Assembly (NCBI GenBank): GCA_963836015.1
Contig: CAWIIF010000002.1
Coordinates: 682,001-746,000, forward strand
DNA length: 64,000 bases
Direction of reading: 5' to 3'
From: CAWCDJ01 sp963836015
GTDB lineage: Bacteria > Acidobacteriota > Terriglobia > Bryobacterales > Bryobacteraceae
Numbering within the stretch: the stretch's first letter is position 1; every line of letters starts with the position of its first letter. Both the position numbers and the translations under genes were made by a program. The notes beneath the pieces were generated by a model. The model saw only the letters and a program-made list of their open reading frames with translations, made no database searches and was not told the DNA's origin. Positions 34,139 through 44,700 of this stretch are shown piece after piece.

Positions 34139-36547
34139 CTATTCGTACCTCAGAGCCACGATCGGGTCGACCGTCGCGGCGCGGCGGGCGGGGATATAGC
34201 TCGCGGCAAGGGCAACGACAGCGAGCGCCACGGCCACGGCCGCCGAAGTTGGCAGGTCCACCGGTTTCACTTCGAAGAGCAGGCTGTCGAGGATGCGGGT
34301 GAGCGCGATCGACGCAAAGAAGCCGGCGGCCAGGCCGGCGGCGATCAGCTTCAGGCTTCCGGCTAAAACCATCGCGAGCACCTTGCGGCGCTCGGCTCCC
34401 AGAGCCATACGGATGCCGACCTCGCGCGTGCGCAGCGTCACCGCGTAGGAGATCACACCGTAAATTCCGATGGCCGAGAGCGTCACCGCCAGCAATCCGA
34501 AGATCGCGAGCAGGGTCAGGGTGAAGGTGCGGGCGGCCAGCGTGTCGGAGAGATACGCATCGAGCGGCTTGACGTCGAAGACGGGCTGGGTCTTGTCGGC
34601 CGCCAGGAAAGCTTCGCGGACACTGCGCTCGAGCAGGCGCGGATCGACCGACGTCCGCGCCACCAGGCTGTAGCCGAAGCTGGTGTCCTGGGCCTGCAGA
34701 ACGTACGCCTCCATGTTGGAAGGCCGGTCGGGTGAGTACTGATGGATGTTGCCGACGATCCCGACGATGGTGATCCACGGCTTCTTCTCGCTGCGCCCGC
34801 CGAGCTGTATGTGCTTGCCGATGGGGTCCTGGTTCGCGAACTGCGTGCGCGCGCAGGATTCGCTGATCAGCGCGACTTGGGGCGTCGTGGGCCCGTCCAC
34901 GGCGGCGAAGAGGCGGCCGCGCTTGAGCGGGATGCGCATGACGCGGAAATAGTCCGGGCTGACGGAATAGGTGTCGGCGGCCGGGGCGTCGGCGGGGTTG
35001 GCCAGCGGCTGGTCCTCGATCTGGAGGCTGCGACGGTCGAAGCCGTGGAGCGGCAGGGTGCTGACCATGGCGGCGCTCTCGATGCCGGGGGTGGCGCGCA
35101 GCCGGTCGAGCACCTGCCGGTAGTAGTTGAGCTCGGCTTCGGGCTTGCGGTAGCGATCGCCGTAGACGTAGGTCTGGAGAGTCAAGACGTTGTGCGGATC
35201 GTATCCGAGATCCACGCGCGTGACATGGAGGAAACTGCGGCCGAGCAGGCCGGCGCCGACCACCAGGACGAAAGACAGCGCGAATTCGGCGGATACGAGC
35301 AGGTTGCGGAATCCATGGCGGCCGCGCCCGGCAGTGGATTTACCGGTGTCTTTGAGGGCATCGTTGAGATCGACGCGAGAGGCGCGCAATGCAGGCGCCA
35401 GGCCGAAGAGCACGGCGGTGAAGAGGCTGGCGGCCAGGCCGAACAACAGCACCGGGGCGTCGATGCGGATCTCATCGAAGCGCGGGATCTGGCGGCTGCC
35501 GAGGGCGGCGAGGGCCTGGGTCCCGTACCAGGCGAGCACCAGCCCGGCGGCTCCGCCGGCGAGAGCCAGCAAAACGCTTTCGGCCAGCAGTTGACGGAGC
35601 AGGCGCACGCGCGAAGCGCCGAGGGCGGCTCGCAGCGCGATCTCCTTGACGCGTCCGGTGGCTCGAGCCAGCACCAGGTTGGCGACATTGGCGCAGGCGA
35701 TCAGCAGAACGAAGCCGACGGCGCCGAGCAGAATCCAGAGCGCCCCTTGCACACGGCCGACCACCTGGTCGCGCAGCGGCCGCACCACCACGCCGATGCC
35801 CTGTGCGTAGTCCTGCGGGTGCTCGCCGGCGATTCCGCGGATCACAGCGTTCATCTCGGCCTGCGCCGCGGCGGCGGAGATTCCCGGCTTGAGGCGGCCG
35901 AGCAGTTGCAGGTGCTGGCAGCCGCGGCAGGCTTCCGGACGCCCGAGCGCATATCCGAGCGGCAGGAAGATTTCGGACTGGTCCGCGAACGGCGCCTGGA
36001 AACCGGGCGGCAGCACACCCACCACGGTGAATGCGGCCTCGCTCAATTGAAGTTTGCGGCCGAGGATTCCGCGGTCCCCGCCGAAGCGGCGCATCCACAG
36101 AGCGTTGGTCAGGATCACTTCGTAGCGGCGGTCGGGCTGGTCCTCTTCGGCCAGAAAGGGACGGCCGAGCGCCATCTTCACGCCCAGCGTATCGAAATAG
36201 CCCGCGTTGACGCGGAGGCCGCGGAGCAGTTCCGGATTGCCGCCTTCGGCGATCGCGACCGACGCATACCGGTAGAGGGAGAGGCTCTCGAAGGAACGGC
36301 TGCGGGCGCGCAGGTCCCAAGTGGTGGTGAAATCGACCGTTTGGGCGTCCAGGGTGTCCGGATCGGTCTCGCCGATCTTGACCAGGCGCCCCGGATCGCG
36401 GTAAGGCAGGGGATTGAGCAGCACCGCTTTGACCACGCTGAAGATCGCGGTGTTGGCGCCGACGCCCAGTGCCAGAGTGAGGACGGCGACGATGCTGAAG
36501 CCTGGATTTCTGCGAAGACTGCGAAGCGCCAGAGACAGTTCGGCCAT
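34139..36547 (-). CDS. ADOP/MacB-like orphan ABC permease, 802 aa
   Basis: This large FtsX/MacB-type permease of the acidobacterial duplicated orphan permease kind starts ALRSLRRNPGFSIVAVLTLALGVGANTAIFSVV. It has a MacB periplasmic core (about 40-240), a first FtsX domain (FVLLIACANVANLVLARATGR, about 285), a second periplasmic part and a second FtsX domain ending IPARRAATVDPIVALRYE. No ATPase gene is adjacent, as usual for this group. It may work with a shared ATPase or as a mechanotransducer. Frequent in Solibacter-like genomes, with unknown substrate. Confidence 0.9.
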   Translation of the reverse strand: MAELSLALRSLRRNPGFSIVAVLTLALGVGANTAIFSVVKAVLLNPLPYRDPGRLVKIGETDPDTLDAQTVDFTTTWDLRARSRSFESLSLYRYASVAIAEGGNPELLRGLRVNAGYFDTLGVKMALGRPFLAEEDQPDRRYEVILTNALWMRRFGGDRGILGRKLQLSEAAFTVVGVLPPGFQAPFADQSEIFLPLGYALGRPEACRGCQHLQLLGRLKPGISAAAAQAEMNAVIRGIAGEHPQDYAQGIGVVVRPLRDQVVGRVQGALWILLGAVGFVLLIACANVANLVLARATGRVKEIALRAALGASRVRLLRQLLAESVLLALAGGAAGLVLAWYGTQALAALGSRQIPRFDEIRIDAPVLLFGLAASLFTAVLFGLAPALRASRVDLNDALKDTGKSTAGRGRHGFRNLLVSAEFALSFVLVVGAGLLGRSFLHVTRVDLGYDPHNVLTLQTYVYGDRYRKPEAELNYYRQVLDRLRATPGIESAAMVSTLPLHGFDRRSLQIEDQPLANPADAPAADTYSVSPDYFRVMRIPLKRGRLFAAVDGPTTPQVALISESCARTQFANQDPIGKHIQLGGRSEKKPWITIVGIVGNIHQYSPDRPSNMEAYVLQAQDTSFGYSLVARTSVDPRLLERSVREAFLAADKTQPVFDVKPLDAYLSDTLAARTFTLTLLAIFGLLAVTLSAIGIYGVISYAVTLRTREVGIRMALGAERRKVLAMVLAGSLKLIAAGLAAGFFASIALTRILDSLLFEVKPVDLPTSAAVAVALAVVALAASYIPARRAATVDPIVALRYE

Positions 36548-36586
36548 GAGGATCCCTCGGGTTCCGACGTACCGAAACGGGTTTGG

Positions 36587-38119
36587 TTACGCCGGGATGT
36601 CCAATTCTACGGCGGAAACCGAACCGGCGGGGAATCTCCATTTCGGCGCGGGTCCCGGCGGCACGGCTGCCTCGCGAGGCTGGAAGATGTCGGGCTGGTC
36701 CTGGTTGATATAGGTGCGCAGATCGCCGGGCGCGATCTCGAGAACCCGGCCGCCCGTGATCGCCACGCCCTCCACCGCAAAAGTCGCTTCGATGGCAGTT
36801 CGGTATTCGAGGTTGGCGACGTGGAGATAGACTTTCCCGGCGGAGCGGCTGGCGGCGATATCCAGGCCGGCGGGCGAAGACCGCACGTTCACGCCGTGCG
36901 TGCCGTTGTGCGTCTTGAACAGCCGCGCGATGGAGCCGACCGGCATCAGGTAGCTCTTGCCGCGCGGCGTGGGCAGCATGACCGCCGTGTTAGTCCAGCG
37001 GTTGCCGTTGAAATCGGCCGCGGTAGCGATCTTGACGCGCGCCCCGTGACGCTGGTAGATGTTCAGCGAGCGCGCGTGATAGGCGGCGGAAAGCCACTCG
37101 TAGAGGATCGGATTGGCGTTCGCGGGGCTCAGGCTGAGGTGGCCTTCGGTGATGGCGATACCGGCGTTCGAGCCGCTCTCCGCCACGGCCTGTTCGATCT
37201 CGCCGACACGCTTCTCCACGTTGCCGGCGAGCTCCAGCAGTTCCTCCCAGGCGCGCTCGGGCTCCTGCTGATAGCGCAGTCCCTTGAGCACCGTGCCCGG
37301 CCGCTTGGGCGACTGCCCCATCATGTGGATGGCGACGAAATCGAGATACGGGCCGGCCTGCTTGAGGAGCTCAGGTGCCCACAGGCCGGAGCCCCGGCCG
37401 CGGTCGCCCCAGCCGATCAGGCGGATGGACGGGTCGCGCTCCTTCATGGCCTTGGCGAACTCGATGGTGTGGGCGATCGATTCCTCCCTGGTGAAGGTCG
37501 CGCTGCCGTAGGAGGTCTCGTTGCCGATCTGCCACAGTTTGAGGTTGAGGGGCTCGGCGGCGCCATTGGCCTTGCGTTCGCGGTGGTCGGGATCGTTGGC
37601 GTACGATACCCAGTCGGCCGCTTCACGGGCATCGCCCGTGCGATTGCCTTCGCGAGTGCCGCGATACCGCGTCTCGCCGTCGCTCAGGAAATTGACACAG
37701 TAGAAGGGCTCGGCGCCCACACGGCGGCAGAGGTCCACGAATTCGTGTGTGCCGGCGCGGTTGGTCTCCTTGCCGCCCCACACGTAGTTGCGCATCCAGG
37801 GCCGCCGCGCCGCGGGGCCGATTCCTTCGCGCCAATGGTAATAGCGGCTGAAGAGCCCGCCAAACCGGATGGCGCCGGGCGAGAGGCTGCGGACTATATC
37901 GACGAAGTCCTTGCGCCAGTCGTCCGCGTCGTAATCCCAGGAGGCCTCGACGGAGCTGTCGGTGGCGCCGAGCGGTTCCATGAACTGCATGTAGAGCAGC
38001 GGGGAGATTTCAAACAGCGGCTGGGGGTCGACCACGATTGAATCGGCGCCGGCGGCCTCGAGCGCGGAGTGCGCCGCGGCGGCAAGCCCTGCCTGTTTGA
38101 GAAACACCCGCCGGTTCAT
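36587..38119 (-). CDS. GH51-like alpha-L-arabinofuranosidase family protein, exported
   Basis: The 510-residue protein starts with a Tat-like signal (MNRRVFLKQAGLAAAAHS). It carries a glycoside hydrolase clan-A barrel in which the acid/base Glu lies in WQIGNE (about residue 200) and the nucleophile Glu in IAITEGHLS (about 325). FGGLFSRYYHWREGIGP resembles the GH51 N-terminal barrel start (RYPGG-x-F). The C-terminal beta domain contains the GRVLEI/DIPA end. It probably cleaves arabinose-containing plant polymers outside the cytoplasm. It starts directly at the end of the nucleotidase gene (TAG-ATG), so the two are co-transcribed. Confidence 0.8.
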   Translation of the reverse strand: MNRRVFLKQAGLAAAAHSALEAAGADSIVVDPQPLFEISPLLYMQFMEPLGATDSSVEASWDYDADDWRKDFVDIVRSLSPGAIRFGGLFSRYYHWREGIGPAARRPWMRNYVWGGKETNRAGTHEFVDLCRRVGAEPFYCVNFLSDGETRYRGTREGNRTGDAREAADWVSYANDPDHRERKANGAAEPLNLKLWQIGNETSYGSATFTREESIAHTIEFAKAMKERDPSIRLIGWGDRGRGSGLWAPELLKQAGPYLDFVAIHMMGQSPKRPGTVLKGLRYQQEPERAWEELLELAGNVEKRVGEIEQAVAESGSNAGIAITEGHLSLSPANANPILYEWLSAAYHARSLNIYQRHGARVKIATAADFNGNRWTNTAVMLPTPRGKSYLMPVGSIARLFKTHNGTHGVNVRSSPAGLDIAASRSAGKVYLHVANLEYRTAIEATFAVEGVAITGGRVLEIAPGDLRTYINQDQPDIFQPREAAVPPGPAPKWRFPAGSVSAVELDIPA

Positions 38120-39442
38120 CTATTCCCCAATCACTTTTTTCTTGCGAAACCAGTCGATCAGGATATCGCGCATCAGGCCGACATCATGGGGAAACTGGAG
38201 GCCGGTGGTGCGCAGGTTCTCGGGGGTGTTCTGGTTGGCGGCGGTGTAGTCGCTAACCGCGAGGGTGTAGTCGCGGTCGGGATCGACAGTGCGGCCCCCC
38301 AGGATGTGCGGCGGCAACTGGCTGCCTTTGAACGTGCCCACCACCACGCGGTTATCGAAGGGCATGATGTCCCAGATGTGGCGGACCAGAAGCTGGCCGG
38401 CGGGCAGGATGTCGCGCACGCCACCCTGGTTCATCCACGCGAAATCGGCGCCGGTCTCGTCGCGCAGGGCTTGTTCGATGAGGCGTTTGACCTCGGGCTT
38501 GGTGAACTGCTTCTTCGAAATGGCGAGCGGCTCATCGACGCGCGAGGCGACCTCGTCTTCCCAGTGTTTCACCACGGCCGCGACGTCGGCCGCCGGCTCG
38601 ATTTTTGTGGAATCGATGGGGATGCGCTTCCAGGTCCAGGAGACGGGCGCTTTCTTTTCGGTATCCACTTTCAGCTCGAGGCGGCCGAGTTCTTCGCCAT
38701 AGCTTCTGACGCGTACCTGCACGCGGCCGTCGCGGGACTGCGCTTCGGTGATGCCGTTGTGAACGTGGCCGCTGACGATCACCGGGATTTCGGGTGCGGA
38801 ATCGAGCAATTCCCGCTCCTCTCCACCGGTGATATGGCCGAGCAGGACGATGAGGTCGGACTTGTCCTTCAACTCGGCGGCGTATTTCCGCGCGGTTTCC
38901 ACCATCGGAATCGTGTGCCAGTCTTCGAGCAGGTTGGGGGTCGTGAGGCTTTTCAGCGTGTCGGTCATCGCGCCGATCACGGCGACCCGCAGGCCGTTGA
39001 CATTCAGGATCACCCACGGCTTGGAAGTGAAGAGCTGGCCGCTGGAGTTGACGATGTTCGAGGTCACGATGGGATACTTGGCGACCTGCATAAACTTGCG
39101 GGCCTGCAGCCAGCCATAGTCGAAGTCGTGGTTTCCGAGCGTAGCGGCGTCGAAGCCGAGCAGGTTGGCGATTTCAAAAACAGGCAGGCCGTGGAAGATC
39201 GTGGAGACCGGAGTGCCTTGAACCAGGTCGCCCGCGTTGAGCAGAATGCAATCGTTGCAGCCGTCGCGCTCGTGGCGGATGACGGTGGCGAGGTAGGCGA
39301 ATCCGCCGTTGTGATTCACGAGGGGGCTGAGGCGCGCGTGCAGGTCGTTGGTGTGAAGGATTGTAAGCGACCGGACTTCCGCGGAGAGCGGCCAACAGAC
39401 CAGTACCGCGAGCGCCAGCAGGCGGCGGGGGATTCGTGCCAT
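38120..39442 (-). CDS. Secreted 5'-nucleotidase/UDP-sugar diphosphatase-like phosphoesterase
   Basis: The 440-residue protein has a signal peptide (to about PLSA), an N-terminal metallophosphatase domain with metal-binding HTNDLHAR, NAGDLVQG, LGNHDFDYG and VSGHVHNG, and a C-terminal 5'-nucleotidase domain (about 270-440: FAWMNQGGVRDIL, PFDNRVVVGTFKG). It should release phosphate from nucleotides or UDP-sugars in the periplasm. It is the first gene of a two-gene unit with the GH51-like enzyme. The 155-base region upstream contains two inverted repeats. Confidence 0.9.
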   Translation of the reverse strand: MARIPRRLLALAVLVCWPLSAEVRSLTILHTNDLHARLSPLVNHNGGFAYLATVIRHERDGCNDCILLNAGDLVQGTPVSTIFHGLPVFEIANLLGFDAATLGNHDFDYGWLQARKFMQVAKYPIVTSNIVNSSGQLFTSKPWVILNVNGLRVAVIGAMTDTLKSLTTPNLLEDWHTIPMVETARKYAAELKDKSDLIVLLGHITGGEERELLDSAPEIPVIVSGHVHNGITEAQSRDGRVQVRVRSYGEELGRLELKVDTEKKAPVSWTWKRIPIDSTKIEPAADVAAVVKHWEDEVASRVDEPLAISKKQFTKPEVKRLIEQALRDETGADFAWMNQGGVRDILPAGQLLVRHIWDIMPFDNRVVVGTFKGSQLPPHILGGRTVDPDRDYTLAVSDYTAANQNTPENLRTTGLQFPHDVGLMRDILIDWFRKKKVIGE

Positions 39443-39470
39443 ACAGGGTCAATTGTAACAGGCGCTCTCG

Positions 39471-39537
39471 CCAATGATTGGCGGAGGGTTTATTGATACG
39501 AAAGAAGTTAGAGCGCGGCGCCGCCAATCATTAGGCG
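39471..39537. repeat. Separated inverted repeat upstream of the nucleotidase gene
   Basis: AATGATTGGCGG (39473-39484) is repeated in inverse orientation as CCGCCAATCATT (39521-39532). Each arm is itself partly palindromic (CCAATGATTGG). The 36 bases between are AT-richer. It could be an operator pair or a large hairpin in the 5' region; it is not one of the GGCAGGCC repeats next to it. Confidence 0.45.
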
Positions 39538-39542
39538 AGCAG

Positions 39543-39597
39543 CAATGTGGCGCAGGCCTCCCGGCCTGCGCTGGGCAGGCCGGGAGGCCTACCCTAC
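39543..39597. repeat. REP-like long inverted repeat after the VWFA gene
   Basis: Arms at 39552-39569 and 39575-39592 match in 17 of 18 positions around a 5-base loop, giving a very stable hairpin. The unit runs from AATGTGGCGCAGG to GGAGGCCTACCCTAC and ends at the stop codon of the minus-strand VWFA gene. It is closely similar to 34082-34133. Confidence 0.72.
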
Positions 39598-41724
39598 TTA
39601 CGGAAGCACGACTACGGGGACGCGCCAGAAGTTGAATTTGCCGGCGGTCGGGTCGAGCACGCTCACCTGGCAATCGTAGCGGCCGGGCGCCAGCTTCGCC
39701 AGGGGGACATCGAACTTCATGGGCAAGGCTTTCGACTTCGGGTTCAAGCCTTCGGTGACTTCGAGCGGCGCCGTCTCGAAGGCTTTCAGCTTGCCACGGT
39801 AGAAGCTCACGGTGGCCACCAGCGGCTGAGTGCTCGCGGCGGCGGGCTCGTAGGCTTCCAGGTAGACGTACATGTCCTGGTTCTTGCGGAACACGCGCGT
39901 CACACTGGGAATCAGGCGCTTATTGTCCTGCACCAGGGGATCCTCGGCCAGCAGCTTCTTGTCCTTCTCCGCGGTGTATATGGCGGAGTTGAGGTCCTGG
40001 CGCTGATTGCTCAGGACCACGGCGCTGATCGGCAGGCGCTTCTGCTCATTGGTGAGATCGGGGATGACGAACTTGCGCTCGAACGTCCCCATCTTGCCGC
40101 TCTCGTTTTCGCGCGCCAGCACCTTGATGGTGTAGGTGCCCGGCGCCAGGGTAAAGCCGGTGTTATAAGCGATGCTGGTGTTGGCGAGCTGCGCGACGGT
40201 TTCGCCCTTCAACTTGATGTCGCTGATGTCGCGGACGTTGCCCTGGATCTGCCCCTTGGCGTCTTTGACTTCACCGATCCAATCGATTTTGGTGCTCTCG
40301 GCCCCGCCGTGTTTGGCCAGCTCGAACTCGCTGCCCGGAACCTTGATGGTGACGGGCACGAAATAGCGGTCGCGCGCCATGCGGAAGTAGTTCACTTCCA
40401 TCGCGATGGTGAGGTCCGTCATGGGGTCGCCCAGCATGAGGGCTTCCTGAAGCTGGCGTTCCTTGTCGCTGGAATCGAACTTGCGGAACTCTTTGCCGGC
40501 GAAATAGCCCTGGCGGTAGTCGATCTTACCGATGCGCGCGGAAAGCGTCGGGGCGGGTGTGAGCTTGATGCGCCGGTAATGGCCGTCGAGCTTCTCGTTG
40601 CTGCTGTAGTAGCCCAGGATGTAGTAGCTCGATATATCTTTCTGGGCCTGCTGGATGCCCATGGAGAGGTCGTTGTTATCGAGCAGGGCTTTGCCGCCGG
40701 TGTCGGCCGCCAGGGTGTAGAGCGTTTCCTGCTGGCCCTGAAAGCTGCTCTGCTGGCTGCGCGCTCCGCTGCCGGAATACATGCTGGTGCTGCCCGGGGA
40801 GGCCTTCGTGGCATCGCCCAGCGGCGCGGAAGCCACCAGGCCGCGGGCATCGATCGGATAAAACGCGACGTTGTTGCGGATGGCGGCATTGATGGTGGCG
40901 CGAAGCTGCGCCTCGTTGTCGGCCCCGGTCTTGGTCACGCCGCTCGCGAAATAGACCAGCGCTTTCTTCTCGGAAAGCGATCCGAGCATGCGGGCGGCGG
41001 ATTCGAGGGCGGCCAGCTTGCGGTCGGTATTGAAGATGTTGAACTCGGTGTCGTCGGCGGTGAAGGCGTCGCCGTTATCGGATTCGTTGTCGGCGCCGGT
41101 GGAGCCATCCACGGCCAGGTCGCTGCCTTCGCCCACCGTGAGCTTCTTGATGGTGCTGTTGAGGATGTCGCGGTCGTCGGTGAAATCCTGCAGGACTTTG
41201 AGATCGCTCGAGAAGGTCATGATGGCCATCAGGTCCGACGGCGTCATCTGGCTCTTGATGAATTTCAGAGCGGAGGTCTGGGCGCGAATCTGGTCCTGAA
41301 TCGGCATCGAGGTCATGTCGAAGAACATGACGAGCAGGCGGCGGTCCTGGTATTTCACTTCCCCCGGTCGCGACGGCGCGATCTGGTTGGCGGTGAGCGA
41401 CTTCACGGCAGGCTTGGCAGGCTCTTCCGCGACGTTCTGGGGCTGCGGCCGCGGAGCGAGGGCCGGCACCGGCCGCGCTTCCTCTTCCAGCCGCTGGAAC
41501 TTGAAGACCTTGATCGCTTGCGGCTTGCCGTCTTCGGTGATGGTGAAGTCCTTATCGGTCAGGCCCTCGATGGGGTTGCCGCTTTTGTCCTTGACCGATA
41601 CATCCACGACCACCAACTGGACGTTGCTTTCGAACTTGACTGTGCCTTTGGGAATCGCGGGCTGATTCTGCTGTGCGGGGGCGATCATCACCCAGGCGAG
41701 AAGAATGACGGTAATCGGTCTCAT
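39598..41724 (-). CDS. Secreted VWFA-related acidobacterial protein
   Basis: The 708-residue protein has a signal peptide (to about APAQ), then an N-terminal region with FESNVQLVVVDVSVKDKSG and ITEDGKPQAI, and a von Willebrand A-like domain with FFDMTSMP in place of the strict DxSxS metal site. The pattern matches the VWFA-related domain family that is abundant in acidobacteria. The C-terminal part is beta-rich (GTYTIKVLARENESG). Its role is unknown; it may be cell-surface binding or envelope assembly. It starts one base after the TonB receptor gene, so they form one unit and may act together at the outer membrane. Confidence 0.88.
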   Translation of the reverse strand: MRPITVILLAWVMIAPAQQNQPAIPKGTVKFESNVQLVVVDVSVKDKSGNPIEGLTDKDFTITEDGKPQAIKVFKFQRLEEEARPVPALAPRPQPQNVAEEPAKPAVKSLTANQIAPSRPGEVKYQDRRLLVMFFDMTSMPIQDQIRAQTSALKFIKSQMTPSDLMAIMTFSSDLKVLQDFTDDRDILNSTIKKLTVGEGSDLAVDGSTGADNESDNGDAFTADDTEFNIFNTDRKLAALESAARMLGSLSEKKALVYFASGVTKTGADNEAQLRATINAAIRNNVAFYPIDARGLVASAPLGDATKASPGSTSMYSGSGARSQQSSFQGQQETLYTLAADTGGKALLDNNDLSMGIQQAQKDISSYYILGYYSSNEKLDGHYRRIKLTPAPTLSARIGKIDYRQGYFAGKEFRKFDSSDKERQLQEALMLGDPMTDLTIAMEVNYFRMARDRYFVPVTIKVPGSEFELAKHGGAESTKIDWIGEVKDAKGQIQGNVRDISDIKLKGETVAQLANTSIAYNTGFTLAPGTYTIKVLARENESGKMGTFERKFVIPDLTNEQKRLPISAVVLSNQRQDLNSAIYTAEKDKKLLAEDPLVQDNKRLIPSVTRVFRKNQDMYVYLEAYEPAAASTQPLVATVSFYRGKLKAFETAPLEVTEGLNPKSKALPMKFDVPLAKLAPGRYDCQVSVLDPTAGKFNFWRVPVVVLP

Positions 41725-41725
41725 G

Positions 41726-44700
41726 TCAGAACCTGAACCTCATCGTGGCGGTCATTTTTCGCATCTGGCTGGCGGCGGTGGGGAGGCCGAAGGTGCTGGA
41801 TGCCAGAGTGGTGCCCCAACTGGTGATGGTGACGTGGTTCAGCGCGTTGGAGGCGTCGAACCGTAGATCGATGCTGCGCCGCTCGCCGAGGCGGAAGACG
41901 CGGCCGAGGGATCCGTTGAGGGAGAAAACCGTCGGCCCCGGCACGATGTTCCGCCCCGCCGTTCCCCAGAAGCCCGTGACCGGGGCCGTGAAGGCGTTGA
42001 TGTCGAAACCATAGCCGGGAGTCGCCGGATCGATCGGTAAGCCAGTGGCGCTTGCACGCACGGGCCCCGAGACGCCGGTACCGGTCACCACCGAGCGATT
42101 GCCGCCCGCGGAGATCGTGAGGGGGTTGCCGGTGCGCAAGGTGAGGCTGTTGATGAAGGTCCAGTCTTTCAGCAGCCGTCCCTTCCAACCGTTGAGCAGA
42201 GCGCCGCCGCGCATACCGCTGCCCGAGCTGTACATCCACTGCGCGTTGACGGTATGGCGGGCGTCGAAATTCGAGAGTGCCCGCTCGGCGGCCAGGTTCT
42301 GCCAGTCCTGCGCGATCAGCCCGCCCATGCCGCCGTTGTCGATGGCTTTCGACCACATGTACGAGAAGCCGCCCGAGAGCCCGTTGCGGCCGCGCCGGTT
42401 GAGGGCGAACATCGCGGAATTGAAAGTGGAGTCGCCGTTGGATGTCTCGTAGATGTATCCGGAGGGCCCTGCGACGACGGCCGTCGAGCCGGGGGGCAGC
42501 GAATTCGGCAGGAATTGCTGATCGAGCGCGGTGCCCTTGGTGTGGTTCAAGGTAATGGTGCCGACCAGGGAGTGGGGAAGCTCGTTTTGCACGGAAAGCT
42601 GCCAGATCTGCGCATACCCGATGCGGTAATTGGGATCGATGGCGCGCGTATTGGTGACGGTACTCACACCGGTGTTGAAGGTGTTGATGGAAAGCGGGTT
42701 GGCAGCGGTCGAAGCCAGGCTGTAGTTCTGCGCGAAGGGCGGCTGGGCGGCCAGATTCGTTGGCGAGGGTGGTATACGCCGCGCTGTTGTAATAGATGCC
42801 ATAGCCGCCATTGATGCGGGTGGAGCGCTTGGTGGAGGGCCGCCAGGCGAAGCCGATGCGGGGAGAGATATTGTTGTGGTCGGGGCGGACCAGCGTATCC
42901 GGATATTGGATGCCGGAAAGCGTCCCGACCTGGCCGGGCAGCACGGGCGCGATCGCGGCAAATCCAGGTGCGATATCCAGGTTGACGAGGCGGTTATAAA
43001 GCTCGTGGATGGGCGTCTGATAATCCCAGCGGGCGCCCACGTTCAGCGAGAACCTGGTGTTGATGCGCCAGTCATCCGTGGCGAACACGTCGTAGCCCGA
43101 GCTGCGGAAATATTTGTCGGCGTTGCCGTAATTGATGGAGCTGGTGTAGGGCTGGCCGAGCAGGAAATCGGCGAAGTCGAAGCCGGTTCCGAGAACCGCC
43201 ACACCGTTGACGATTTGGCTGGTGGCATTGCCGGTGAAACCGAAGGTGCCGCGGGCGTTGGCGTCGGAAAGCGGATTGATCTGCTGGCGGCGGTAATCCA
43301 CACCGAAAGTCACGTTGTGGGTATTGCGCACCCAGATCACGCTCTCGCCGATATTGCTGGTCTGGTTGCGTGAGAGCGAGGCCGCACCGTCCGATAGTCC
43401 CGCGAAGTTGGTGAAGTTGAGGTTCGGCGGTCCCCAGTTGAGCGGGTCGGTCGAAGCGCCTGTGATGCCCAGGTTCCCTTCGACGTTCTGAAGATAGGAA
43501 AAGTACGGCGACGAAAGGCTGCGGCTGCGGCTGAAGCGGTAGTTCAGGTTGCTGATCAGGCGGGTTGTGAAGTTATGCGAGTATGACGCGTTGACGTTCA
43601 TCCCGCGCCCGGTGCGGGAATCCACGAACCCGAAGATATTGGGAGTGGTATTGTTGCTGCCCTGATAGCCCAGGCCGCCGTTGATCCGGTTCTTCGAATT
43701 GAGGGTTTGGTTCAGACGGACATTAATGTTGTCGGAGTTACCTACCGTGGTGATGGGGGCCGAGTAATTGCGGCTGTATCCGGGGAAGTTCGGCAGCGGG
43801 AAGTACTTGGCCAGCTCCAGGGACACGGGGTCCAGGCGACTCTGGGGGATCACATTGCCCGGGAATTGATTGCCCGAGAGCGGATCGTAGATTTTGACCG
43901 GCCCTTGCGCGAACGATTGCGAGAAATCGCCCGTGCGTTCGAAGCGCGGAAGGCATGGTGCTGGTCTGGGTGGTGCCGTTGCGGCTGCGCGTCAACTGGT
44001 AGTTGAACATGAAGGTGCCGTGCTGGCCGCTGAGCAGGTGCGGGATCTTGAGGGGGCCGCCGAACATCATGGTGGCGCGCGCGTTGGCGTAGGCAGGCTT
44101 GGCGACCTGGTTGCCGGTAAGCGAAAAGGTTTGGGCGTCCCAGGCGGAATTGTCGAGGATGAAAGCGAGGTTGCCGTTGTATTGCATGCGGCGATCGCGG
44201 CGAGCGTTGCCGAATGCCGCCACGCCGGGCCGGTTCATGCCGGGTCCGCGTCCGCCGCGTCCGGCGAAGCCGCCGCGTCCACCGCCGAATCCGCCACCGG
44301 GCCCGCCGAAGCCGCCTCCGGGTCCGCCTCCGGCCATCATTCCACCGCGTCCGCCTCCGGGTCCTGCTCCACCGGGTCCGCCGCGTCCGCCAGCGGCCAC
44401 CGCGACTCCGCCGGGGTTATCGCCGTTGGGCCCGCCGAGGCCGTCGCCGCCCGGCCCCATCATGCCTCCGGGGCCGCCCATCATGCCGCCGGGCCCGCCG
44501 CGCCCGCCGAACCAATCGAACTGCTGGGGCATATCCAGGCCGCGGCTGACGCTGCCGTTCACCATCATCGAATCCGACGAGCTGCTGCTCGGATCGGCGT
44601 TCATGTCGGTGCTGAACCCGGAATCGCTGTTGATCGCTGAATTGTCGGCAGCCTGGTTGACGTCCATGCGCTGGAATCCCGTCTGCTGCTGCATGGCCTG

